DNA of 6,567 nucleotides from Methanolobus sp. UBA32 (GTDB lineage Archaea; Halobacteriota; Methanosarcinia; Methanosarcinales; Methanosarcinaceae). Location: the NCBI GenBank assembly GCA_002507205.1, contig DAZF01000022.1, forward strand, positions 1-6,567, given 5' to 3'. The notes beneath the pieces are model-generated. The model was not told the origin of the DNA and did not search any database. It saw only the letters and a program-made list of their open reading frames with translations. The position numbers and the translations under genes were made by a program. Below are positions 1 to 4,323 of the stretch, piece after piece (the first letter of the stretch is position 1; each line of letters opens with the position of its first letter).

Positions 1-309
1 TTCGACGGCTTCTCCATCGGCTCGAACGACCTGACACAATTGACATTGGGTGTTGACAGAGATTCCGAGATTCTTGCATCCTCTTTCGATGAACGCGATG
101 AGGCTGTGAAGAGAATTGTATCGATGGCTGTGCAGGGAGCTAAACGTAACAATAAGCACAGCGGACTATGTGGTCAGGCTCCCAGCGATTATCCTGAGTT
201 CGCGGAGTTTCTGGTGAAGGAAGGGATTGATTCTATTTCGCTGAATCCTGATTCGGTGATGAAGATCGCGTTGAAGGTAGTTGAGGTTGAGAAAAGGATG
301 GGGAGGTAA
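1..309 (+). CDS. ppsA: Phosphoenolpyruvate synthase (pyruvate, water dikinase), C-terminal part
   Basis: Cytoplasmic enzyme that makes PEP from pyruvate and ATP, releasing AMP and phosphate; in methanogens it feeds gluconeogenesis from acetyl-CoA-derived pyruvate. The frame is open from base 1, so the gene begins outside the window and only the last 102 residues are seen. They belong to the PEP-utilizing enzyme TIM-barrel domain: [17 protein letters not shown] at visible residues 5-21, and [13 protein letters not shown] at 55-67, whose Cys57 matches the catalytic proton-donating cysteine of the family. [13 protein letters not shown] (74-86) is the usual closing motif. The GLCGQAPSD form separates PEP synthase from pyruvate phosphate dikinase, which has CGEHGGDP there. 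The TAA stop falls where the family normally ends, so the 3' end looks intact. Hairpins and a T8 tract follow. Confidence 0.95.
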   Translation, partial: FDGFSIGSNDLTQLTLGVDRDSEILASSFDERDEAVKRIVSMAVQGAKRNNKHSGLCGQAPSDYPEFAEFLVKEGIDSISLNPDSVMKIALKVVEVEKRMGR

Positions 310-312
310 AGG

Positions 313-332
313 GAAGACCTTCGGTCTTCTTT
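313..332 (+). terminator. Hairpin just after ppsA
   Basis: Perfect 7-bp stem GAAGACC (313-319) / GGTCTTC (323-329) with a 3-base loop, followed by TTT. It begins four bases after the ppsA stop codon. The position suggests a 3'-end structure that ends or protects the ppsA transcript. The T tract is short, so the stronger stop may be the T8 tract further on. Confidence 0.55.
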
Positions 333-339
333 GATTTAG

Positions 340-387
340 TGCTGGAAACAGCAGTTCAAATCAGTCCCTTTTAATCTGGTTTTTTTT
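340..387 (+). terminator. GNRA hairpin plus T8 tract, second ppsA stop signal
   Basis: A 5-bp stem TGCTG (340-344) / CAGCA (349-353) is closed by a GAAA tetraloop. It is followed 26 bases later by eight consecutive T (380-387). Archaeal RNA polymerase ends transcription at oligo-T tracts, so this is a plausible main terminator for ppsA. The hairpin may serve mainly as a stabilising 3' end. Confidence 0.5.
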
Positions 388-832
388 GGACATAGGCAAC
401 ATTAATAAACCGGACTTTTAAACTTAAATATGATTTATGCACGATTAATGATTTAGTGATAGAAAAGACGGCAATGACAATAATTATTGATATAGTGGGG
501 TTTTGAGAGAGGGGTGGGATCGAGCTAATCAATTTATTTTGGTTTGTTATCAACAACAATTATCAGTGCCGTAGATAATCATAATAATGATATGTAGCAG
601 ACTTGTTGTTAATGGTATATAGCGACTGCGAAACAGTATTTCGTAAAAATGATCAGAAGATACAAAGGAGAAGCACCAGGTCATTTGCTAGTGTTTTATA
701 AGTCAGCATCTATCCTTACTCCCACTGATCCTACGTATGCTTACTATATAGAATAACCATTTGTTAATTTTCTATGCCAATATTGATTTCAATATCATTA
801 CAATTTGATAGCTACAAATAGGAAGCTGATCT
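388..832. other. AT-rich intergenic stretch without a convincing gene
   Basis: No frame here combines a start codon, a ribosome-binding site and recognisable protein sequence. A 62-codon minus-strand frame (559 to 371, TTG start) and a 35-codon plus-strand frame (649-756) are open, but both lack a Shine-Dalgarno site and resemble nothing I know. Weak inverted repeats occur at 559-564/574-579 (ATTATC/GATAAT) and 629-633/639-643 (CGAAA/TTTCG). The stretch may be decayed sequence or a long untranslated region. Confidence 0.5.
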
Positions 833-937
833 GTGTTGAAAGATTGCCTGAAACCATTAAAAGCGGGATTGGAAAAAGTTGGAATGACACCGGAAATCCC
901 ACTCCCCAGTGCCTTATATAGACCCCACTATCATTAG
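833..937 (+). CDS. Possible 34-residue small ORF or gene remnant
   Basis: A GTG start at 833 is preceded by GGAAG (821-825) at a 7-base spacing, and an in-frame TGA at 827-829 rules out an upstream extension. The predicted peptide begins VLKDCLKPLKAGLEKVGMTP, continues with a proline-rich EIPLPSALYRP segment and ends in HYH at a TAG. An amphipathic helix followed by a proline-rich tail resembles the C-terminus of a larger protein, so this could be a remnant, but I do not recognise the family. A strong terminator hairpin lies about 90 bases downstream. Evidence for expression is thin. Confidence 0.25.
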   Translation: MLKDCLKPLKAGLEKVGMTPEIPLPSALYRPHYH

Positions 938-953
938 TAATCTACATTAGTAA
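932..953 (+). repeat. 9-bp direct repeat CATTAGTAA
   Basis: Two exact copies of CATTAGTAA (932-940 and 945-953) are separated by TCTA, giving a 13-bp period. They overlap the stop codon of the small 833-937 ORF and sit just upstream of the TATA-like element at 968-976. They could be a protein-binding repeat or simple duplication. Confidence 0.6.
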
Positions 954-967
954 GTCTCTTCCTTAAG

Positions 968-976
968 CTATATAAA
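968..976 (+). promoter_or_regulatory. Candidate archaeal TATA box
   Basis: CTATATAAA fits the archaeal TATA consensus. A transcript would be expected to start about 25 bases downstream, near 993-1000. No good start codon with a ribosome-binding site follows before the terminator hairpin at 1025, so the element may drive a short non-coding RNA, may be a relic, or may be chance in AT-rich DNA. A 7-bp inverted repeat (981-987/993-999) straddles the predicted start. Confidence 0.4.
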
Positions 977-1024
977 TTAATAAGAAATATTGTTTCTTAA
1001 AAATGAATAGAAATAGAAATTAGG

Positions 1025-1049
1025 AACACCAGCATTATGCTGGTGTTTT
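1025..1049 (+). terminator. Strong hairpin terminator
   Basis: Perfect 10-bp stem AACACCAGCA (1025-1034) / TGCTGGTGTT (1038-1047) with a TTA loop, running into TTTT at the 3' end. It is the strongest hairpin I found in the window. It follows no recognised gene; the nearest plus-strand candidates are the 833-937 ORF and a possible transcript from the TATA box at 968. Confidence 0.7.
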
Positions 1050-1088
1050 ATGAGGTTCCACCCCTACTTTTAGTTTCCCCATATAGAA

Positions 1089-1110
1089 TGATACCTGGAG
1101 AATGGTATCA
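1089..1110. promoter_or_regulatory. 22-bp operator-like dyad
   Basis: Perfect 7-bp arms TGATACC (1089-1095) and GGTATCA (1104-1110) flank an 8-base centre. The arrangement resembles a binding site for a dimeric regulator. No gene start is close: the nearest well supported start is at 1470. The role is unknown. Confidence 0.4.
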
Positions 1111-1131
1111 ATCCCATACATCTGCACTGAA

Positions 1132-1164
1132 TTATACTGTCACCCAATTAGTTTTTCAGTATAA
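1132..1164. promoter_or_regulatory. Inverted repeat TTATACTG / CAGTATAA
   Basis: Perfect 8-bp arms at 1132-1139 and 1157-1164 are separated by 17 bases. The site lies 22 bases beyond another dyad (1089-1110), so the two may form a regulatory cluster. There is no T tract after it, which argues against a terminator. Confidence 0.35.
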
Positions 1165-1307
1165 CACTTATACATGTTTATTCTATTTATTTCTGTTGCA
1201 ATGAAATTACATTTACTTATCATAAAGATTTTTTAATGACTTGTTATTTCGCAACACCATTTGCTTTCTTTAAACATCCAATAAACACATCATCCTTAAT
1301 ACCGGAG

Positions 1308-1412
1308 TATTCAAATTCAAATTCAAATTCCCAATTTTCCTTATCTGTATCCCTACCTTCATCAAAATCAAATAAAAACCCAAACACCTTCTCCAAATTT
1401 CAACCCACCATA
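1308..1412 (+). other. Tract almost devoid of G on the plus strand
   Basis: Reading base by base, the 105 bases contain a single G (1337), while bases 1321-1410 alone hold 30 C by hand count. The minus strand is correspondingly G-rich with several GG and GGG clusters. The tract lies directly upstream of the small membrane protein gene and stays open in that gene's frame, giving a Ser/Asn/Pro-rich low-complexity translation that I judge to be non-coding. It may be an unstructured leader or simply biased DNA. Confidence 0.7.
1309..1330 (+). repeat. ATTCAA hexamer tandem repeat
   Basis: About 3.7 perfect copies of ATTCAA occur head to tail inside the G-poor tract. Such a short array can slip during replication, and because the unit is six bases long copy changes would not alter the reading frame. 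Confidence 0.8.
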
Positions 1413-1420
1413 GATGAGCT

Positions 1421-1427
1421 TTTATAC
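1421..1427 (+). promoter_or_regulatory. Candidate TATA box for the 1470 gene
   Basis: TTTATAC follows purine-rich GATGAG, which could act as a BRE. Starting about 25 bases downstream would give a leader of roughly 20-25 bases that just includes the GAGGAGG ribosome-binding site. The fit in spacing is the main support. Confidence 0.4.
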
Positions 1428-1454
1428 CTCACCAACAGAATTCACTATACTATC

Positions 1455-1461
1455 GAGGAGG
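1455..1461 (+). promoter_or_regulatory. Ribosome-binding site that fixes the start at 1470
   Basis: GAGGAGG is a near-perfect complement of the 16S anti-Shine-Dalgarno sequence and ends 8 bases before ATG 1470. It shows that translation starts there rather than at ATG 1236 of the longer open frame, which has no such site. A GTG at 1467, at 5-base spacing, is the only close alternative. Confidence 0.85.
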
Positions 1462-1469
1462 TTTTAGTG

Positions 1470-1763
1470 ATGGTAACAAGACATATCAATAAAGTAGGGG
1501 TATTTTCACTTGGAAAGATCCTTGCGGCGGTTTATGGAATACTGGGGCTCATATTCGGGGCTCTGATAACTCTTATGTCCATGGGAATGGGATCCATAAT
1601 ATCAAACCAGGGAGCATTTGCAGGTATGCTGTTTGGAGCAGGAGCGATTATAGCATTACCCATCTTTTACGGAATCATGGGATTTATCGGCGGTGTGATC
1701 GTGGCTTTGATATTCAATGCTGCAACAGGAATAATAGGCGGTCTGGAGATAGACGTTGAATAA
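1470..1763 (+). CDS. Small membrane protein of unknown function
   Basis: A 97-residue protein with a short charged N-terminus (MVTRHINKVGVFSLGK), a hydrophobic Gly-rich segment at about 17-42, a longer one at about 49-86, and a short acidic tail GGLEIDVE. It is probably an inner-membrane protein with two or three spans. The pattern of an SLGK motif, Gly-rich helices and an IFYGIMGFIGG stretch recalls small archaeal proteins present in many methanogens, possibly related to DUF3566; I do not know a function. The start is set by GAGGAGG at 1455-1461. The frame is open back to 1236, but that part is low complexity and G-poor and is not included. A truncated paralogue follows 130 bases downstream on the same strand. 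Confidence 0.8.
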   Translation: MVTRHINKVGVFSLGKILAAVYGILGLIFGALITLMSMGMGSIISNQGAFAGMLFGAGAIIALPIFYGIMGFIGGVIVALIFNAATGIIGGLEIDVE

Positions 1764-1787
1764 ATCATTCGGCCGAGAACGATAATT

Positions 1788-1803
1788 CCTTTTATTTTTA
1801 TTT
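1788..1803 (+). terminator. T-rich terminator after the small membrane protein
   Basis: A run reading CCTTTTATTTTTATTT starts 24 bases after the TAA stop. T-rich tracts of this kind end transcription in archaea without a hairpin. The short palindrome TCGGCCGA (1769-1776) just upstream may add to it. Confidence 0.45.
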
Positions 1804-1834
1804 GTACATCATTAATCAAATGACTGGCTAACTG

Positions 1835-1870
1835 TCAATATTTTTGTATCCAATATCAACATTTTTGTAT
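1835..1870 (+). repeat. 15-bp direct repeat with 21-bp period
   Basis: TCAATATTTTTGTAT (1835-1849) and TCAACATTTTTGTAT (1856-1870) differ at one base and are spaced by 21 bp, two turns of the helix. They lie immediately before the ribosome-binding site of the truncated paralogue at 1894. Same-face spacing suggests tandem protein binding; duplicated sequence is the simpler alternative. Confidence 0.6.
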
Positions 1871-1893
1871 TTGTATAGGAGAATGATACAAAA

Positions 1894-2061
1894 ATGCCAA
1901 CTATGCATATTACAAAAATTAACCCCGTATCACTGGGAAAGTTAGTTGCGATTATCTCAGGAGTGATAGGCCTTTTCTTTGGAATCTTCGGGATACTATT
2001 TATGGGAGCTCAATCAATTGGACCCATGGAAATAATGATAATAGTTAAAAGACAGGAATAG
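1894..2061 (+). pseudogene. Truncated paralogue of the 1470 membrane protein
   Basis: A 55-residue frame starting at ATG 1894, with AGGAG at 1877-1881 (spacing 12, rather long). Its first 43 residues align with the gene at 1470: HITKINPVSLGK against HINKVGVFSLGK, then Gly-rich helices IGLFFGIFGIL against LGLIFGALITL, and a matching SIG/GSI turn. Homology stops at about base 2022, and the remaining residues MEIMIIVKRQE do not match. The second half of the family, including the IFYGIMGFIGG segment and the acidic tail, is missing. The break is followed at once by an unrelated NRAMP-like fragment, so a deletion or recombination has joined two remnants. A short expressed peptide cannot be excluded. 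Confidence 0.65.
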
Positions 2062-2066
2062 ATTAA

Positions 2067-2360
2067 GATAAGCGTTTCAAGCAGATTTTCCAGCTCTTGA
2101 TCGTGCTGTCAGTGGTGGCTTCCTGTTTGATCGTGCTGTACTTCGTCCATAGCCTGCTGCAACTGTTGAGCTTCGCCGCCATTGTCAGTTTTGTCACCTC
2201 GCCAATTCTGGCCTACATCAACTACAGGGTGATGAACGGCAGCAACGTACCTATCAAAGACAGGCCAGGTCCCATTCTCAAGTTACTAAGCTGGGCTGGA
2301 TTGCTGTTTTTCCTGCTGATGACCGCAGGATTTGTCTACGTGACATTTATCCGGGTCTGA
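2067..2360 (+). pseudogene. C-terminal fragment resembling an NRAMP-type metal transporter
   Basis: The frame is open from 2067, after a TAA at 2064-2066, and gives 97 residues to a TGA. It has three hydrophobic segments at about 8-26, 28-51 and 71-95, joined by a loop NYRVMNGSNVPIKDRPGP. The sequence SFAAIVSFVTSPILAYINY, the R-P-G-P loop and SWAGLLFFLL resemble the end of bacterial NRAMP-family Mn/Fe transporters (COG1914), usually more than 400 residues long; this rests on my memory of the family. The metal-binding DPGN and MPH-type motifs would lie upstream and are absent. No ATG or Shine-Dalgarno site is suitable; the first candidate is TTG 2097. GC is about 52% by hand count over 2101-2340, above the flanking AT-rich DNA, which suggests a foreign origin. 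Confidence 0.6.
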
Positions 2361-2387
2361 AAGCAGGGTTTTTCTAAAAGCAGGATT

Positions 2388-2429
2388 CGGGAAGCAGAAA
2401 CAAACAGAACTTATTCTCACTGCTTCCTG
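2388..2429 (+). terminator. Inverted repeat after the NRAMP-like fragment
   Basis: Arms GGAAGCAG (2390-2397) and CTGCTTCC (2420-2427) pair perfectly and extend by one wobble and one further pair to 2388/2429. The loop is 22 bases. It starts 28 bases after the stop codon of the fragment and may be the original terminator of the transporter gene. The weak T content after it makes this uncertain. AAGCAGG also recurs directly at 2361 and 2378. Confidence 0.35.
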
Positions 2430-2444
2430 TATCAACAAATTACA

Positions 2445-2474
2445 GGTTCAACATATTGAACCATTTTGATTTTA
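2445..2474. terminator. Terminator between convergent transcripts
   Basis: Perfect 7-bp stem GGTTCAA (2445-2451) / TTGAACC (2456-2462) with a CATA loop. On the plus strand it is followed by ATTTTGATTTTA. On the minus strand it lies about 45 bases after the lrgB stop. It may serve both directions. Confidence 0.5.
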
Positions 2475-2506
2475 TCCCGACAAAAGGCTTGGTACATCAA
2501 ACTTTT

Positions 2507-3211
2507 TTAAATCAATAACTTAGCCAGTACCGGAGCAAGGAATACAGTCACCAGCCCGGCAATACCGATAGCCAGACCGCTCATGGCTCCCTCAGTTTCT
2601 CCCAGCTCAACAGCCTTGGTCGTACCGAGGGCATGGGATGAAGTGCCAATGGCCACACCTATTGCAACCTTGTCATCAATTTTGAACAGCTTGCAGACCA
2701 TAGGACCAAGCAGGACACCAGCTATTCCTGTAAATACTATGGCTGCCACAGTAATCGATGGCAGACCTCCAAGCTGGTTTGATATCTCGATCCCGATTGG
2801 AGTTGTAACTGACTTGGGTATCATGGAGATGCTTATAAGCTCATCAAGTCCGAACATCTTGCACATGACAATAATGCTTGCAATGCCTGCTGCAGAGCCA
2901 ATACTGATTCCGGCAAGAATGGGAACTACATTCTCCTTCAGCAGGCTTATTTTCTTATACAGGGGCACGGCCAGAATAACGGTAGCAGGACCCAGGAAGA
3001 ATGATATGAACTGCCCGCCCCTGTTGTAGTCTTCAAAACTGATGTGAAAACTCAGAAGAAGAGCTATGATCATCAGCATGCTCAGTACAAGCGGATTCAT
3101 GAGGGGCGAACCCGTCTTCTTGTATAAAAGACCACCTGCATAGAATGTCAGAAGTGATATTCCAATACCAAATACAGGAGACTCAACAAACTGTGTGATA
3201 AGCTCACTCAA
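2507..3211 (-). CDS. lrgB: LrgB/CidB-family membrane protein
   Basis: A 234-residue integral membrane protein, the usual length for LrgB (E. coli YohK type). Diagnostic motifs are LGPATVILAVPLY (73-85), PKSVTTPIG (132-140), GTSSHALGT (189-197) and ELGETEGAMSGLA (202-214), spread over about seven or eight hydrophobic segments. Its partner LrgA is encoded immediately upstream. In Staphylococcus the pair modulates murein hydrolase activity, whereas in Bacillus subtilis the homologues (PftAB) take up pyruvate; an archaeon without murein makes the transport role more likely, by inference. The start is TTG at 3211, supported by AAGGAGG with 7-base spacing, and lies inside the last codons of lrgA with an 8-base overlap, so translation is probably coupled. 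No frameshift or missing motif is seen. Confidence 0.9.
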   Translation of the reverse strand: MSELITQFVESPVFGIGISLLTFYAGGLLYKKTGSPLMNPLVLSMLMIIALLLSFHISFEDYNRGGQFISFFLGPATVILAVPLYKKISLLKENVVPILAGISIGSAAGIASIIVMCKMFGLDELISISMIPKSVTTPIGIEISNQLGGLPSITVAAIVFTGIAGVLLGPMVCKLFKIDDKVAIGVAIGTSSHALGTTKAVELGETEGAMSGLAIGIAGLVTVFLAPVLAKLLI

Positions 3212-3560
3212 CGGACTGCCTCCTTTTCATCAGTATCTGGACCGTCATACCGGTAACTATTGCAATGATGAAGGTCGAGACCACGGAAATGAACATAAGT
3301 GCAGTCCATTTTCCTTCAAGTATCGTAAAACATGTTATCAATCCTACTGCTGCCGGGATGAAGAAAAATGAGAGATGCTTAAGCATGAAATTGCTTACAT
3401 CCTCTATCATGGTCAACTTGATGACCCCTGTCAGCAGAAGAATTAAAAGCATCACCATTCCCAGGACATTTCCGGGGATTGGCAGATTAAAGTAATTATG
3501 GATCAGGTCACCCATGAAGCATATAGCAAGAATAATAGCGAACTGTATGGCATACCTCAT
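3204..3560 (-). CDS. lrgA: LrgA/CidA-family holin-like membrane protein
   Basis: A 118-residue protein of normal length for the family, with four hydrophobic segments (about 4-20, 30-48, 60-80, 86-110) and a basic C-terminal tail KRRQSVE. LPIPGNVLGM (26-35) and LSFFFIPAAVGL (63-74) are the signature motifs of LrgA/CidA. It acts in the membrane with LrgB. Bacterial homologues have been described as holin-like oligomers and, more recently, as part of a pyruvate transporter. The ATG at 3560 is preceded by GTGATC (3570 to 3565), complementary to the very 3' end of archaeal 16S rRNA, at a short but suitable spacing. It is the first gene of a two-gene operon. A small hairpin lies in its probable leader. 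Confidence 0.88.
   Translation of the reverse strand: MRYAIQFAIILAICFMGDLIHNYFNLPIPGNVLGMVMLLILLLTGVIKLTMIEDVSNFMLKHLSFFFIPAAVGLITCFTILEGKWTALMFISVVSTFIIAIVTGMTVQILMKRRQSVE
3219..3225 (-). promoter_or_regulatory. Ribosome-binding site for the TTG start of lrgB
   Basis: AAGGAGG on the minus strand lies within the 3' end of lrgA, 7 bases before TTG 3211. It is the strongest Shine-Dalgarno match in the window and makes the non-ATG start credible. Confidence 0.85.
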
Positions 3561-3564
3561 TTGG

Positions 3565-3570
3565 GATCAC
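3565..3570 (-). promoter_or_regulatory. Ribosome-binding site of lrgA (GTGATC type)
   Basis: The minus strand reads AAAGTGATC, four bases before ATG 3560. It pairs with the distal part of the anti-Shine-Dalgarno sequence (GGAGGTGATC complement), which explains the short spacing. Confidence 0.6.
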
Positions 3571-3586
3571 TTTCGTTTTTGCGGGA

Positions 3587-3602
3587 CAGGACCAAAGTCC
3601 TG
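3587..3602 (-). other. Hairpin in the lrgA leader
   Basis: Perfect 6-bp stem CAGGAC (3587-3592) / GTCCTG (3597-3602) with a 4-base loop, 26 bases before the lrgA start codon. It would be in the 5' untranslated region if transcription starts near 3612. It could be an operator or a translation-control element; no known riboswitch is recognised. Confidence 0.4.
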
Positions 3603-3634
3603 AGTATGAGGTAAATGTAATGTCAGTATCAGGT

Positions 3635-3643
3635 ATTGTATAA
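3635..3643 (-). promoter_or_regulatory. Candidate TATA box of lrgAB
   Basis: The minus strand reads TTATACAAT, placing a start near 3610-3617 and a leader of about 50-57 bases. A second TATA-like element (GTATAATT at 3657 to 3650) is an equally possible choice. Confidence 0.3.
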
Positions 3644-3702
3644 CATTTGTAATTATACGCCCTTTAAAGAGACGATGCAAATTTCAAGAGTGGTTTCAAA
3701 CT

Positions 3703-4014
3703 TTGAACCCTACACCTAACACCATACACAATTACCTACGATCTTTTCAAACTTTTACGGAATGGATAGATAAAACTCCTAGCGAGTTACTCATCGAAGC
3801 GGAGGAAGAGATACGCGCAGGGAAGCTTATGCGAGAGCGCAGTATCAAGAAGTACTTAATTGGATTTAGGCAGTACCTTCATGATAATAGCTTTGCTCCA
3901 GTGAGCGTGAAGAACTACCTGACCGGAGTTAAATCTTTCTATCACTGTTTCGATATCGAGTTGCCAACACTTCCTGGGGCAGGCAATGTTCGGACATCCC
4001 TGGAAGATTGTTGA
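3703..4014 (+). pseudogene. Tyrosine recombinase/integrase remnant, N-terminal domain only
   Basis: 103 residues from a TTG at 3703 to TGA. They form the SAM-like core-binding domain of archaeal phage integrases: NTIHNYLRSFQTFTEWIDKT (6-25), an acidic helix EEEIRAGKLMRERSIKKYL, then VSVKNYLTGVKSFYHCFDIE and a linker ELPTLPGAGN (about 87-96). In full-length relatives of about 300 residues the catalytic domain with the R-H-R-Y residues follows this linker; here the frame ends within eight residues and no catalytic motif appears downstream in any frame I read. The frame is open upstream to 3610, and the residues KFQEWFQTLNP just before 3703 look homologous, so the original start is probably lost: there is no in-frame ATG or good Shine-Dalgarno site. 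It could not recombine DNA alone. Confidence 0.75.
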
Positions 4015-4323
4015 GGGTTTTGGTAATTAGAGTTGAGTGAACCACCACCAGGATATAAAATTTCACGACCTCTTGTCCCGGTTTATCTTTTTTGTATTTT
4101 AATGGTTTCCCATTAAACCGATTAAAATAAAATGTAAAGTTGGTATTCTACAGAGCTGAAATCAGAGATACTCAAATTGAGTTTACCTTTTTGAAGATAA
4201 ACATGAAAATTTATTAATAGCTCTCTTCAATATATGCGTGGACCGAATTTCTTGGCAAGCAGAACGGCCCTTAAATATGTTTAAGTACATCTTCCAGTTA
4301 TTTTCTCCTGCTTTATGTGATAT
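4015..4323. other. Convergent intergenic region with dyads and no gene
   Basis: It separates the integrase remnant from the end of the antiporter gene. Visible elements are a TATA-like GATATAAAA (4052-4060), an 8-bp hairpin TTTAATGG/CCATTAAA (4098-4105/4110-4117), a 13-bp palindrome ACTCAAATTGAGT (4170-4182) and a 6-bp hairpin CTTAAA/TTTAAG (4270-4275/4280-4285) that may end the antiporter transcript. A 35-codon minus-strand frame (4290 downwards) has no proper ribosome-binding site. I see no continuation of the integrase catalytic domain. Confidence 0.5.
4086..4100 (+). terminator. Oligo-T terminator
   Basis: TCTTTTTTGTATTTT contains T6 and T4 runs about 75 bases after the integrase remnant, fitting an archaeal oligo-T stop for plus-strand transcription. 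It overlaps the first arm of the 4098-4117 hairpin. Confidence 0.45.

Noticed and set aside
371..559. 62-codon minus-strand frame with a hydrophobic segment
   Set aside because: TTG start, no Shine-Dalgarno site, no recognisable family; it is the sort of frame AT-rich DNA gives by chance.
649..756. 35-codon plus-strand frame
   Set aside because: No ribosome-binding site and no resemblance to a known protein.
1236..1469. N-terminal 78-codon extension of the small membrane protein
   Set aside because: It is a Ser/Asn/Pro-rich low-complexity translation of a G-poor tract with no ribosome-binding site, while GAGGAGG sits correctly before ATG 1470.
2583..3029. 148-codon plus-strand frame opposite lrgB
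   Set aside because: Shadow of lrgB; the minus strand carries all family motifs.
3692..3709. Bulged hairpin GGTTTCAAACTTTGAACC considered as a tRNA-like attachment site
   Set aside because: No tRNA context and no second copy found in the window.
4052..4060. TATA-like GATATAAAA after the integrase remnant
   Set aside because: A start about 25 bases on would run straight into the T6 tract at 4088-4093, with no gene behind it.
4185..4290. 35-codon minus-strand frame downstream of the antiporter
   Set aside because: A GGAAG directly abuts the ATG, too close to function, and the sequence is not recognised.
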